A stretch of DNA of 63,719 nucleotides from an uncultured Clostridia bacterium (GTDB taxonomy: Bacteria > Bacillota > Clostridia > Oscillospirales > CAG-272): positions 1-63,719 of the forward strand of contig CALWJT010000003.1 of the NCBI GenBank assembly GCA_944381075.1, written 5' to 3'. Shown piece by piece: positions 1-7,971 of the stretch. Each line of letters opens with the position of its first letter. The stretch's first letter is position 1. The notes under the pieces were generated by a model. That model saw only the letters and a list, made by a program, of their open reading frames with translations, did no database searches and was not told the DNA's origin. Position numbers and translations under genes: made by a program.

Positions 1-1
1 T

Positions 2-277
2 GTTTTGGTAATATTGGCACATATGAATTTGACATTATATCAACTTAGAGTTTTATGTGAAACTGAAGTAACTTTTGAATGCTTTTATACATTGGGAGAG
101 AAATTATATCTCGATGAAAAAGTACCAGTAAATAAATTTGAGGGTTTTATTGAGTTTTTCTCTCATTCAAAGTTTAAAGATCATTTAATCGTTTTTCAGA
201 ATAATTTTGTTAAACAAGGTTTTAGCAAAGAAAAGGATATTATTATAGAAAAATATGCTAACGGTCATTTAAAATGA
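2..277 (+). CDS. Hypothetical protein, AT-rich, 5' end outside window
   Basis: I do not recognise this protein. The frame is open to the left edge, so the true start may lie upstream; inside the window an ATG is at 23 and a TTG at 5, neither with a convincing ribosome binding site. About 91 residues are visible, rich in Phe, Lys and Glu with no membrane segment, consistent with a small soluble cytoplasmic protein. It is very AT-rich, unlike the GC-rich genes from 1295 onward, which suggests horizontal acquisition. Its stop codon (275-277) lies inside a perfect palindrome (255-287). Being next to another AT-rich orphan and a broken Hint domain, it could be an immunity gene of a polymorphic toxin locus, but that is context-based inference only. 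Confidence 0.5.
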   Translation, partial: VLVILAHMNLTLYQLRVLCETEVTFECFYTLGEKLYLDEKVPVNKFEGFIEFFSHSKFKDHLIVFQNNFVKQGFSKEKDIIIEKYANGHLK

Positions 278-287
278 CCGTTAGCAT
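255..287. repeat. Perfect palindrome overlapping the first gene's stop codon
   Basis: Two 16-base arms (255-270 and 272-287) are perfect reverse complements around a single A at 271. The TGA stop of the first gene (275-277) is inside the right arm. On the plus strand it is followed by A residues; on the minus strand it is followed by a run of T (from plus 249-253), so it has the shape of an intrinsic terminator for minus-strand transcription, although no minus-strand gene is visible to its right before alr. It could equally be a bidirectional hairpin separating two orphan cassettes. Confidence 0.7.
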
Positions 288-315
288 CAAAAAAATTATT
301 TGGAGAACCTCAATT

Positions 316-1020
316 ATGTTAAAAGAATGTGTCAGAAATCATGCGGTACGATGTATGAAATCAAAGTTTGGGTATAGCGTAAACGATGAAGAAGCATTGT
401 TTGGGAAATATAAAAGTGTTGAAGACTTATTGAATCACCATTCATATAACAAAATATTAAATTTGGTTTGTCATGAAAAAGAAAATTATCAAACATTAAA
501 AAACTACTACGATCAAGCTATAAAAAGCAATATCAATAATGAGTTTTTTATATTTGCTAATAAAGTAGATCATAACTATAAATTATATGTCACCAAAGAT
601 GGTCAAATTATAATTTATTATTATCAGGATAGGATAAGGATCGGGAAAAAATCTATATTTCCTTGGGATTATCCTCATTGTATTAACTGTATAGGGAATT
701 GCGGACATTATAAAGAGTTAGAAATAGTTAAAGACTTTATGTCATTAAATACTTTCGATTTTTATATTAAATATACACTACAAGAGACTTGTTTTATAAG
801 AGACACAAAGTTTAATCAAGAAGATAAAAGATACATTGTTAATGACATATTACAAGTTGAAATAAGTTCGCATATAACATTTTATTCTGGAATGAATGAT
901 ATGAAGGGGTATTATATAGCAGATTCTTGGTGGAGCGATGATCAAGAAATCTTAGAGGATTTGAGTAAAATGCCTATCATTAGCTTCGGAGAAAAATATC
1001 ATGCTTTTTGGCGTACATAG
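316..1020 (+). CDS. Hypothetical AT-rich protein, possible immunity protein
   Basis: I do not recognise the family. I chose the ATG at 316 (234 aa) because GGAG at 302-305 gives a 10-base spacing; an upstream in-frame ATG at 274 overlaps the preceding stop inside the palindrome and has no ribosome binding site. The protein is soluble, with a Cys-rich patch (CINCIGNC, in the second quarter) and no signal peptide. Composition is strongly AT-rich. The TAG stop (1018-1020) is in the same frame as, and only 6 bases before, the relic of a Hint domain (from 1027). In polymorphic toxin loci, arrays of orphan modules alternate immunity genes with Hint/toxin fragments, so an immunity role is plausible, but this rests on neighbourhood, not on homology I can verify. 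Confidence 0.55.
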   Translation: MLKECVRNHAVRCMKSKFGYSVNDEEALFGKYKSVEDLLNHHSYNKILNLVCHEKENYQTLKNYYDQAIKSNINNEFFIFANKVDHNYKLYVTKDGQIIIYYYQDRIRIGKKSIFPWDYPHCINCIGNCGHYKELEIVKDFMSLNTFDFYIKYTLQETCFIRDTKFNQEDKRYIVNDILQVEISSHITFYSGMNDMKGYYIADSWWSDDQEILEDLSKMPIISFGEKYHAFWRT

Positions 1021-1026
1021 AGCACT

Positions 1027-1260
1027 GCAATAGCTGTGACGCTGACACATCCGTTCTGGGTACCGCAAAAGGGTTGGACTGACGCGATACCGCTTCGAGC
1101 TGGGGACAGATTGCAGCTGCTGAACGGAGAGTATGTCATCGTTGAGCAGGTATAGCATGAAATTCTTGAAGCACCTGTAACCGTATATTTGAGGCTGAGG
1201 ATTTTCATACCTATTATGTTTCCGATAGTGCTATATTGGTGCATAATGAACGCGCAGCAA
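1027..1260 (+). pseudogene. Decayed C-terminal half of a Hint (pre-toxin intein-like) domain
   Basis: Translation from 1027 gives TLTHPFWVPQKGWTDAIPL followed by AGDRLQLLNGEYVIVEQV, then a TAG stop (1153-1155), then HEILEAPVTVY. After a frameshift at about 1186-1190 the next frame continues EDFHTYYVSDSAILVHN. This is the characteristic tail of PT-HINT domains that precede C-terminal toxins in polymorphic toxins and Rhs-type proteins (HPFWV block, GD.L block, terminal DFHTYYV...VHN). The N-terminal half of Hint and any toxin domain are absent. The stop is explained by CAG to TAG, and the frame change by loss of one or a few bases. The relic ends against the 3' end of alr, so the toxin was lost or never transferred. 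Confidence 0.8.
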
Positions 1261-1294
1261 ACCGAATCAGCGTTGAAGCCGAGGCTCTGCGGCG

Positions 1295-2470
1295 TCAAAT
1301 GCCCCCCTCCCTTATATACGAAACGGTACGGTACGGCTTCCCGCCGCGGAAATAGACGCGCGGCACGCGGCGGGAAATGCCGCATACCCACTCATACGGG
1401 AAGGAGTACGCCATATCCGCGACCTCATAGACGGAAATTTGCTCGCCGCCGTCGCATCCGACCAAAACGACCCTGTCCTCGATCTCCGCTTCCGGAACGG
1501 CGGAGATATCCACCATCATTTGATCCATGCAGATCCGGCCGAGGACCGGACAGCGCCTGCCGCGGACGAGTACTTCACCCTTTCCCGAAAGCGCGCGCGG
1601 ATAGCCGTCCGCATAACCGACAGGCACGGTCGCCACTCGAACGGTATGGTCGGTCACGTAAGTCGCTCCATAGCTGACGCCGTGATTCGGCGCCAGCGTT
1701 TTGATATGGGAAATATGGGAAATCAGCTCCATCGCCGGCTCAAGCGGGAATCTGTCCCCCAGCTCCGCACGCACCGTCTCCGACGGGTATAAGCCGTAGA
1801 TGACGATGCCGGCGCGTACCATATCGTCATACCGGTCAAACTCCAAAAGGCCCGCACTGTTGTCAAGATGAACGATGGGAAGGGAAACTCCGCGCGCCTT
1901 GAGCATGGCAAGAAAACGGTCAAATTCCGCGCGCTGCGTCATGGACAGCGTCTTGTCCGCCTCATCTGCTGCTGCAAAGTGACTGAAGATCCCCTCGGCT
2001 TCGATGCCGGGCAGTTTTGCCGCATCGGCCGCCTCGTCCGCGCTTTTCTCGCTGACCTCCCAGCCGATGCGTGACATTCCCGTATCGACCGCGAAATGGA
2101 CGCGCGCCCGCTTTCCTCTGGCTTCCGCAAGAGCGGAGAGCGTCCGGATGCGGTCCGGCTGAAAGACGGTGAGCGTGATATCATAGTCCAGCGCCTTTTC
2201 ATAAAGAGAAGGCGAGGTATAGCCGAGAATGAGGATCGGACGCCGGATCCCGCTGCGGCGGAGCTCCACGGCCTCGTCCATTTCGGCGACGGCGAAATAA
2301 TCCGCAAGCGACTCGAATTCCTGTGCGAGAACGACCGCGCCGTGCCCGTAGGCATCCGCCTTTATGACCAGCGCAAGCCTTGTTTTGTCCGGAATTTTCC
2401 CGCGGACAAGCCGGATGTTATGTTCGATCGCATCCAAATCAATTTTTGCATATACTCTTTCGTAATCCAT
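1295..2470 (-). CDS. alr: Alanine racemase
   Basis: PLP enzyme that interconverts L- and D-alanine for peptidoglycan precursors; cytoplasmic dimer. Fold-type III barrel in the N-terminal two thirds with the PLP lysine Lys37 in VIKADAYGHG; the catalytic tyrosine of the opposing face is Tyr267 in GVSYGATY; the C-terminal beta domain follows (RICMDQMMVDIS). Length 391 aa is normal for the family. The start ATG at 2470 has GAGG 8 bases upstream. It lies 233 bp downstream of dat on the same strand, so the two D-Ala enzymes are probably co-transcribed, though a separate promoter in the gap cannot be excluded. No intrinsic terminator is evident after the stop; the gene is immediately followed by the foreign Hint relic. 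Confidence 0.95.
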   Translation of the reverse strand: MDYERVYAKIDLDAIEHNIRLVRGKIPDKTRLALVIKADAYGHGAVVLAQEFESLADYFAVAEMDEAVELRRSGIRRPILILGYTSPSLYEKALDYDITLTVFQPDRIRTLSALAEARGKRARVHFAVDTGMSRIGWEVSEKSADEAADAAKLPGIEAEGIFSHFAAADEADKTLSMTQRAEFDRFLAMLKARGVSLPIVHLDNSAGLLEFDRYDDMVRAGIVIYGLYPSETVRAELGDRFPLEPAMELISHISHIKTLAPNHGVSYGATYVTDHTVRVATVPVGYADGYPRALSGKGEVLVRGRRCPVLGRICMDQMMVDISAVPEAEIEDRVVLVGCDGGEQISVYEVADMAYSFPYEWVCGISRRVPRVYFRGGKPYRTVSYIREGGI

Positions 2471-2703
2471 AGGACAGCCTCATATATCGATTTTGGCGAA
2501 GCGGCTTCCGGTCATGCGGAAAAAGCCGTATCAAACAGAAGCTTACATAAACCGGGTCCTTACCCGCCTCCATTTTTTCCGAATTCCGCATATCGCTTTT
2601 TTTCGTCTTTTCCCTCCATGCTCTGGGAAAGCGGGTCCTCCGCTTTCCCGAAGCACACTTTCCAGAGAGAAATTTCCGGCAGGATCGAAAACCCTCACAC
2701 GAC

Positions 2704-3546
2704 TTAAAGAGAAGTCTTCTCCAGAAAATCCTTGACAAGCGCGTCCTGAAGCTGCCGCAGCAGCGCCGGTGCCCTTCCGCCGACCGGCTTCCCGTCGATT
2801 TCCTCAGCGGCAAAGCATACAAGACTGGAGCTTGTCACGATCACCTCGTCCGCCCCCATCATTTCAGAGATCGTAAACGGGACCTCCTCCACGGGAACAC
2901 CGAAGCGGCGGCACATCTCGATCAGATGCGCGCGGGCAACGCCCGCTAAAATATACTCGTCCGCCGGAGCTGTCTTCAGGACGCCGTCCTTTAAAATGGA
3001 AACGTTGCTGTGCGCACACTCCGTCACCCGGTCTCCGCGGTGAAGGACCGCTTCGTCACAGCCGGCCTTCACCGCCGCTTCGGTATACAGCACGCTGGGG
3101 ATCAGATTGAGCGTCTTGATATTGCAGTATAGAAAGCGTCTGTCCTCCAAGGTGATGAGCTTTGCCCGCCGGTAGGTATCCTTCGGCGCCTGCGGCTTCA
3201 GCATGATCCAAATGTTGGCCTTTCCGCCCTCTTCATAGGCGTGATTCCGAAGTCCTGTGCCGCGCGACGCTTGAATGTAAACAAACTGAGAACCATCATC
3301 CAATTTTTTCACCAGCTCGCAAAGAATCCCCTTCAATTCCTCTTTGGTATGCGGGATATGGATATCCAGCAGGGCAGCGCTGGCGTAGAAGCGGTCGATA
3401 TGCTCATCCAGCGCATAAATCACGTAATTTCTGCAATAGGTCGCATCGTATACGCCATCACCAAAATAACAGGCGCGATCCAGCATCGGAACGGTCATTT
3501 TCTCCAGTTCGTCATACTTCCCGTTGTAATAGCCAAGATTTTTCAT
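2704..3546 (-). CDS. dat: D-amino acid aminotransferase (class IV)
   Basis: Transfers the amino group between D-alanine and alpha-keto acids to make D-glutamate and other D-amino acids for the cell wall. It is a class IV PLP aminotransferase of 280 aa; the Schiff-base lysine is Lys144 in YCNIKTLNLIP, and the motif closely matches D-Ala aminotransferases rather than branched-chain enzymes. The N-terminal MKNLGYYNGKY and the DRACYFGDGVYD segment are also typical. The ATG at 3546 has GGAGG 6 bases upstream. It is preceded by a strong promoter (3656-3684) and a ~100-nt leader with a stem-loop, and followed 233 bp on by alr. A 4-amino-4-deoxychorismate lyase-like function is a less likely alternative. 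Confidence 0.9.
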   Translation of the reverse strand: MKNLGYYNGKYDELEKMTVPMLDRACYFGDGVYDATYCRNYVIYALDEHIDRFYASAALLDIHIPHTKEELKGILCELVKKLDDGSQFVYIQASRGTGLRNHAYEEGGKANIWIMLKPQAPKDTYRRAKLITLEDRRFLYCNIKTLNLIPSVLYTEAAVKAGCDEAVLHRGDRVTECAHSNVSILKDGVLKTAPADEYILAGVARAHLIEMCRRFGVPVEEVPFTISEMMGADEVIVTSSSLVCFAAEEIDGKPVGGRAPALLRQLQDALVKDFLEKTSL

Positions 3547-3577
3547 ATGCTCCCTCCAAACTCATAATAAAACAAAG

Positions 3578-3624
3578 CTCGGACAAAAAGGCGCGGAATG
3601 CTTTTTCCCCGTCGAACGTCCGAG
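3578..3624 (-). repeat. Inverted repeat in the dat leader
   Basis: In the minus-strand transcript upstream of dat, CTCGGAC (plus 3618-3624) pairs with GTCCGAG (3578-3584). Inside this, an A-rich and a T-rich segment can pair further with one bulge. The hairpin is followed by CTTTGTTTT, a weak terminator-like tail. It may be an attenuator or simply a leader hairpin; I do not recognise a known riboswitch class. Confidence 0.45.
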
Positions 3625-3655
3625 ATTTTGAATCTTTATTGAAAAACTATTTATT

Positions 3656-3684
3656 AGTATATCGCTTCGCTTGGAATCTGTCAA
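3656..3684 (-). promoter_or_regulatory. Promoter of dat(-alr)
   Basis: On the minus strand TTGACA (plus 3679-3684), a 17-base spacer and TATACT (3656-3661) form a near-consensus sigma-A promoter about 110 bases upstream of the dat start codon. Confidence 0.8.
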
Positions 3685-3809
3685 GGCTTCCGAAAAACTT
3701 TCTTTTCCTTTTTCAAAGACTTTCCTTAAGAAGAACACTCGTCACCTCCGAGTCCATCATGGACACGAGTCACTCAGGAAAAGCAAAATTCCCTTGCGGC
3801 AAAAGCCTG

Positions 3810-3838
3810 TTGACAGGAAAAATCCGGTGTGCTATAAT
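3810..3838 (+). promoter_or_regulatory. Consensus promoter of the B6 kinase gene
   Basis: TTGACA (3810-3815), 17-base spacer, TATAAT (3833-3838): an exact sigma-A consensus. Transcription would start near 3845, about 33 bases before the ATG. Confidence 0.9.
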
Positions 3839-3877
3839 GAAGATTCCACCGATTTTATCAAAGAAAAGAGGCAAATT

Positions 3878-4723
3878 ATGCAAAAACGACTTCTTGCCAT
3901 TCACGATATCTCCTGTGTCGGCAAATGCTCCCTGACCGTAGCGCTGCCGATCATCTCCGCCGCCGGAATCGAAACCTCCGTTTTGCCGACGGCCGTTCTT
4001 TCCACGCATACGGGAGGCTTTGAAGGATATACCTTCCGCGACCTGACGCAGGATATGGCGCCCATTGCCGCGCACTGGAAATCTCTTGGCCTGTCCATCG
4101 ATGCCGTCTATACCGGTTATCTCGGTTCCTTCGAGCAGCTCGCGCTGGTCGAGGATATCCTCCGCGATTTCAGAAAGCCGGAAACCGTAGTGCTCGTCGA
4201 TCCCGTCATGGCGGACAACGGAAAGCTCTACCCCGCTTTCTCGATGGAATTTGTCAAGGGCATGAAAAAGCTCTGTGAAAAAGCGGATATCATCGTCCCG
4301 AACCTGACCGAGGCGACGCTCATGCTGGGCGAGGAATATACGGAGTCCTACGACCGTGCTTACATTGAGGCGCTGTTAAAGAAGCTCTCGGCGCTCGGTC
4401 CGAAAAAGGTCGTACTAAGCGGCGTCTCCTTGGAAAAGGGCAGACTCGGCGCCGCCGCCTATGACAGGGAGACGGAAACCATATCCTACTATTTTGCCGA
4501 GCAGATTGACGGCTACTACCACGGCACGGGCGACGTATTCGGAAGCGCGCTGATCGCCGCCGTGATGAACGGCTTTTCTCTTGCCGACGCCATCCGTGTC
4601 GCGGTGGAATATACGGTCGGCGCCATCCGCCGTACCAAGGCCGCAGGAACGGACATCCGCTACGGCGTAGACTTTGAAAACGAGATTCCGAATCTTCTGC
4701 GCCTGCTTGGAAAAATCAAATAA
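3878..4723 (+). CDS. Pyridoxamine/pyridoxal kinase (PfkB/ribokinase family)
   Basis: Phosphorylates B6 vitamers to make PLP or its precursors. The 281-aa protein opens with LAIHDISCVGKCSLTVALP, typical of the Firmicute pyridoxamine kinase group, and has the ribokinase-type catalytic motif GTGDVFGSAL near the C-terminus with the catalytic Asp. I chose the ATG at 3878 because AGAGG lies just upstream and the promoter -10 ends at 3838; longer in-frame starts would precede the promoter. PLP is the cofactor of the neighbouring, divergently read dat and alr, so this is a metabolically coherent cluster. A hydroxymethylpyrimidine kinase activity is the main alternative. It is monocistronic and closed by a very strong terminator. 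Confidence 0.85.
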   Translation: MQKRLLAIHDISCVGKCSLTVALPIISAAGIETSVLPTAVLSTHTGGFEGYTFRDLTQDMAPIAAHWKSLGLSIDAVYTGYLGSFEQLALVEDILRDFRKPETVVLVDPVMADNGKLYPAFSMEFVKGMKKLCEKADIIVPNLTEATLMLGEEYTESYDRAYIEALLKKLSALGPKKVVLSGVSLEKGRLGAAAYDRETETISYYFAEQIDGYYHGTGDVFGSALIAAVMNGFSLADAIRVAVEYTVGAIRRTKAAGTDIRYGVDFENEIPNLLRLLGKIK

Positions 4724-4732
4724 GACAGCCAC

Positions 4733-4774
4733 AGGCAAAAAAGGAGGACGGCAAGCCGTCCTCCTTTTTTGCCT
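4733..4774. terminator. Bidirectional intrinsic terminator
   Basis: A perfect 20-bp stem (arms 4733-4752 and 4755-4774, loop AA) has a GC-rich core flanked by A6/T6, so it works for both strands. It sits between the convergent kinase gene and the SGNH/LRR gene. Confidence 0.92.
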
Positions 4775-6229
4775 TTATTCCGCTGCGATATAGTCCGCGT
4801 AGGGGCCCCAGAAATAATTGGTGACATAATCCGCATACGAGCCCGCCGGCACATAGAAGCGGGAGCTCTCAGGAAGCCCTTCCCTTGCCAGCATGGAGAC
4901 ATTGTTCACCGTGCAGTCGTTCGGGTCTTCGGCAAGGATGTGGATCTTCTCAAGGTTCTCCGCCCCGCGGAACGTGCCGTCCGGGATCTGTCCGATATTG
5001 TCCGTGACAAAAAGCTCCGTAAGCTTTTCGCATCCCGCGAAGGTATCGGCGGAAAACGCCACGACCTTCTTTCCGTCGTATGCCACGGGAGTCGTCAGCG
5101 TCGCCTGCGCTTTGCCAAGCTCCGAAACGCCGGTGATATAGACGCCGAAATCCGTCACCTGATAGGTGAAATAGATCTCGTTCTCGTCGTATTCATATTC
5201 CTCCGGGTCCTCCGGGTCCTCCGGCTCCTCGGGGATCTCCGGCTCCGGCGGCACCTCGATGTCGACCGAAAGCTCCCCGCCCAGCACGGAAGCAAGATCG
5301 AGCGCCAGCTGTCTTGTATGCAAGGTCGCCCCTGCGCTGTTGGTATGAAAATTGCTGTCGAAAAAATAGCCGGAGCGGTAGAGGTAATCGTTCGGATCGC
5401 CGAGGATCGGACAGTCAAACGCCTCGTCAAGATACGCCGTGAACGCCTCCAGCTTTTCAAGCGTCATCTGCGGGTCCAGCGCCGCCTCGTTCATCGGACA
5501 GAAGCCGAGATACACCGAAGCGCCCTTCTTCTCCGCATACCGGACATATTCGTTGACGTATTCGATAAAATCCTCGGAAATCATATCCGTCTCGAAGGAA
5601 AGCATCATGCCGGCGTCATATCCGCCCGCCATGACATTATAATCCTGCGTGCGGTTATAGCGGATAAAGCCATATTCGTCGAAGGAGGAGGCGTTATAGA
5701 TCCCCTCCGGGTCCAGCACCGTCCCCGTTCTCAGATAGGAAAGCTTGGATGCGGCGAAATCCCAAAACCCGCCGAGCATCGCGGGGATATCGTCGGAGGC
5801 AAGATAGCGCAGAAGAGAAAAATGTCCGTCCACCGCCTGCCACATTGCCTCGGCGTTGAAGTAGAGAGAATAGGTCTGCGCATTCATTTCCGGCGCGATG
5901 ACGATGATGTCCCCCTCGCCGATGGCGCTTTTGGAATAGTCGAGCATGGTTTTGGTTCCAAGCGTCGCATACAGGCCGAAATTGACGACCGGCATTTCAA
6001 GAGTCTGCTCCAAAAGCTCGGCGTCCACGCCGAAGGCGACGGAGCTCCCGCCTACAATGACGATTTTCGGTCCGTCCGTATTTTGCAGGCGCTCTACCTT
6101 GTCGTCAAATTCACCGAGGAAGGTCATCTCAAATTGTGCCGGAACAAGAAAGCCCGACGCCGCGACAGCGGCTATGGGCAGCAGCAGGAGCAGGACGATC
6201 AGAAGAAAGCGAAGCCAAGAGCGTTTCAT
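4775..6229 (-). CDS. SGNH-like exported protein with C-terminal BspA-type LRR
   Basis: Probable cell-surface partner of the upstream MBOAT acyltransferase. An N-terminal membrane segment (about residues 5-28) acts as signal or anchor. The SGNH/DltD-AlgJ-like domain spans roughly 50-320: block I is IVGGSSVAFG with Ser62 as candidate nucleophile, and block V is FFDSNFHTN with Asp291 and His295. An acidic Pro/Glu linker (about 325-350) leads to a BspA-like leucine-rich repeat module (355-484; CEKLTELFVTDNIGQIPDGTF). The ATG at 6229 has an AAGGAGGTG site. It is the last gene of a four-gene operon (gap of 12 bases after the MBOAT gene). The family normally transfers or hydrolyses acyl groups on surface polymers; the substrate here is unknown. 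Confidence 0.8.
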   Translation of the reverse strand: MKRSWLRFLLIVLLLLLPIAAVAASGFLVPAQFEMTFLGEFDDKVERLQNTDGPKIVIVGGSSVAFGVDAELLEQTLEMPVVNFGLYATLGTKTMLDYSKSAIGEGDIIVIAPEMNAQTYSLYFNAEAMWQAVDGHFSLLRYLASDDIPAMLGGFWDFAASKLSYLRTGTVLDPEGIYNASSFDEYGFIRYNRTQDYNVMAGGYDAGMMLSFETDMISEDFIEYVNEYVRYAEKKGASVYLGFCPMNEAALDPQMTLEKLEAFTAYLDEAFDCPILGDPNDYLYRSGYFFDSNFHTNSAGATLHTRQLALDLASVLGGELSVDIEVPPEPEIPEEPEDPEDPEEYEYDENEIYFTYQVTDFGVYITGVSELGKAQATLTTPVAYDGKKVVAFSADTFAGCEKLTELFVTDNIGQIPDGTFRGAENLEKIHILAEDPNDCTVNNVSMLAREGLPESSRFYVPAGSYADYVTNYFWGPYADYIAAE

Positions 6230-6241
6230 CCCCGCACCTCC

Positions 6242-7699
6242 TTAAAACTGGAAATAGATGAACGCGGACGCGCCGCCGACCGACAGCAGCAGCGACCACG
6301 CGACCGTAACGGCGAGTGTGACGACGGCGAGAGTATACTGCTTTGTCGCCGTCCCATTTTCCGCAAGGCGCGGCTCGTCGCACATCCGGTCGAGCATCGA
6401 CATAATCAAAATGGCGAAAACCGTCACAAGAGCGGCCGTAATGGTGACTCCCATCGAGGACAGCGTCTCTGAAAGCGCCTGCGCATCCCATGCGGTAAAG
6501 AGCTTCTCCAGCAAGATCCAGAGATCGCCCGTACTGTTCGCGCGGAAGAAAATCCACGCAAAGCAGACAAGAAGAAAGGTTACAAGCCGCTGTCCCGCAG
6601 CAAAGGCCTTTGAATCCGTCCGAATTTTCATCTTTTCATAGAGATGCAGCCTCGTCTTTTTTGTGATGGCGCCGAAGATCTGGTAGACGCCGTGCAGGAT
6701 GCCCCAAAGCACAAAGGTCCAGCTTGCGCCGTGCCAAAGTCCGCTGACAAGAAAAACCACGAAAACATTGAAATAATTCCTTGCGCGGGAGCAGCGGTTC
6801 CCGCCGAGCGGGATATAGAGATAATCTCGGAACCACGTGGAAAGGCTGATGTGCCACCTCGCCCAGAATTCCTTGATGCTGCGCGCCCGGTAGGGGAGAT
6901 TGAAGTTTTGCATCAGGCGGATGCCCATGATCCTCGCGCAGCCGATGGCGATGTCCGTATAGCCGGAAAAATCGCAGTAGATCTGCACGGCGAACAGGAC
7001 CGCGCCCAGCGCGACGCCGAGGCCCGTCGCGCTCTGCGCATCGTTGAATACGGAATTGACAAACTCCGCGATGATATCGGCTACGACGATCTTCTTGAAG
7101 AAGCCGACCGCCATTTTCTGAAGTCCGAAAAACGCATTGGAGGCTTCAAGCTTGTGGTCCTCTTTGAGCTGCGGAAGAAGGTTCTCCGGACGCTCGATCG
7201 GCCCCGCGACAAGCTGAGGGAAGAACGACACGAACAGCGCATACCAGCCGAAATGACGTTCTGCCGGAATGCTTCCCCGATATACATCGATGACATAGGA
7301 AAGCGTCTGGAACGTATAAAACGATATGCCGACAGGCAGGATCAAATCGAGTGAAAAATCCTCCGCATGCCCGCCGAAAAGATTCCAAAGCGAGACGGCG
7401 GAATCCGCAAGGAAGTTGAAATACTTGAAGAAAAACAGCACGCCGAGCGACGTAATGAGCGTTATGCAAAGCCAAAACCTGCGCTTGCCCTTGCTTTTGG
7501 TCCGCTCGATGATGATGCCGCTCGCATAGGAGACCGCCGTGGTAAACAGGATAAGGAAAATCAGCGGTGGATTCCAAATCATGTAGAAAAAGCAGCTTGC
7601 AATTAAGAGAAGCGGCCATTTAAAAGCTTTCGGAAGGATAAAATAAAGCAGCAAAACCAGCGGATAAAAGATCAGAAATTCAGCAGAGTTGAAAATCAT
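6242..7699 (-). CDS. MBOAT family O-acyltransferase (AlgI/DltB-like)
   Basis: Multi-pass membrane protein of 485 aa that in known systems passes acyl groups across the membrane to a partner that modifies an extracellular polymer (alginate AlgI, peptidoglycan PatA, teichoic acid DltB). Diagnostic segments are PVGISFYTFQTLSYVIDVYR (about 122-141), RWHISLSTWFRDYLYIPLGG (281-300) and the invariant histidine His323 in VSGLWHGASWTFVLWGILHG. It has about ten hydrophobic spans. GGGAGG lies 8 bases before the ATG, and the first 4 bases overlap the 85-aa gene. There is no dltA/dltC and no alginate gene nearby, so the acyl donor and polymer are unknown; O-acetylation of a surface glycan is the most likely job. 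Confidence 0.9.
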   Translation of the reverse strand: MIFNSAEFLIFYPLVLLLYFILPKAFKWPLLLIASCFFYMIWNPPLIFLILFTTAVSYASGIIIERTKSKGKRRFWLCITLITSLGVLFFFKYFNFLADSAVSLWNLFGGHAEDFSLDLILPVGISFYTFQTLSYVIDVYRGSIPAERHFGWYALFVSFFPQLVAGPIERPENLLPQLKEDHKLEASNAFFGLQKMAVGFFKKIVVADIIAEFVNSVFNDAQSATGLGVALGAVLFAVQIYCDFSGYTDIAIGCARIMGIRLMQNFNLPYRARSIKEFWARWHISLSTWFRDYLYIPLGGNRCSRARNYFNVFVVFLVSGLWHGASWTFVLWGILHGVYQIFGAITKKTRLHLYEKMKIRTDSKAFAAGQRLVTFLLVCFAWIFFRANSTGDLWILLEKLFTAWDAQALSETLSSMGVTITAALVTVFAILIMSMLDRMCDEPRLAENGTATKQYTLAVVTLAVTVAWSLLLSVGGASAFIYFQF

Positions 7700-7953
7700 G
7701 CGTGCCGCCTCCCCTCCAAGAACAGGAAGCCGAGCCTTGCCGCAAGGACAATCAGAACGAAGAGCAAAAGATCGGAAAGCTTCGCTTCAAACGCCAGAAA
7801 GACAACGAAAGCGGCCGCGCAGAAAAGCGCATTTGCTGTGATGAAGATCCATTTTTTCCGGAAAACATGTTCACAGAGGCTGAGAAGCACCGATATGACA
7901 ATGCCGATCAGCATCAGAGGAGAGGACAAGATAAAATTCTCCGAGCCAAACAT
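7696..7953 (-). CDS. Small three-span membrane protein of the MBOAT operon
   Basis: I do not recognise this 85-aa protein. It has three hydrophobic spans (about 10-27, 35-54 and 60-77) with little soluble sequence and a short basic C-terminus. GGAGG precedes the ATG at 7953, and the stop overlaps the MBOAT start by 4 bases (ATGA), implying translational coupling. The position between a lipoprotein and the MBOAT enzyme suggests an accessory membrane subunit, in the way DltX accompanies DltB, but there is no sequence evidence for homology to DltX. Confidence 0.7.
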   Translation of the reverse strand: MFGSENFILSSPLMLIGIVISVLLSLCEHVFRKKWIFITANALFCAAAFVVFLAFEAKLSDLLLFVLIVLAARLGFLFLEGRRHA

Positions 7954-7971
7954 AAAATCCCTCCGTTCCGG

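Larger units (their letters stand above)
3547..3877. other. Divergent intergenic region dat / B6 kinase
   Basis: This 331-base stretch holds no gene. It contains the dat promoter and leader hairpin on the minus strand and the kinase promoter on the plus strand. The in-frame extension of the kinase frame upstream of 3878 crosses the promoter and is not translated. Confidence 0.8.

Noticed and set aside
1189-1677. 162-codon plus-strand frame overlapping alr
   Set aside because: Its first part is the Hint relic read in the wrong frame and the rest is antisense to alr.
4769-6472. Long plus-strand frame opposite the SGNH-LRR gene
   Set aside because: Antisense shadow of GC-rich codons; Arg/His-rich with no family features.
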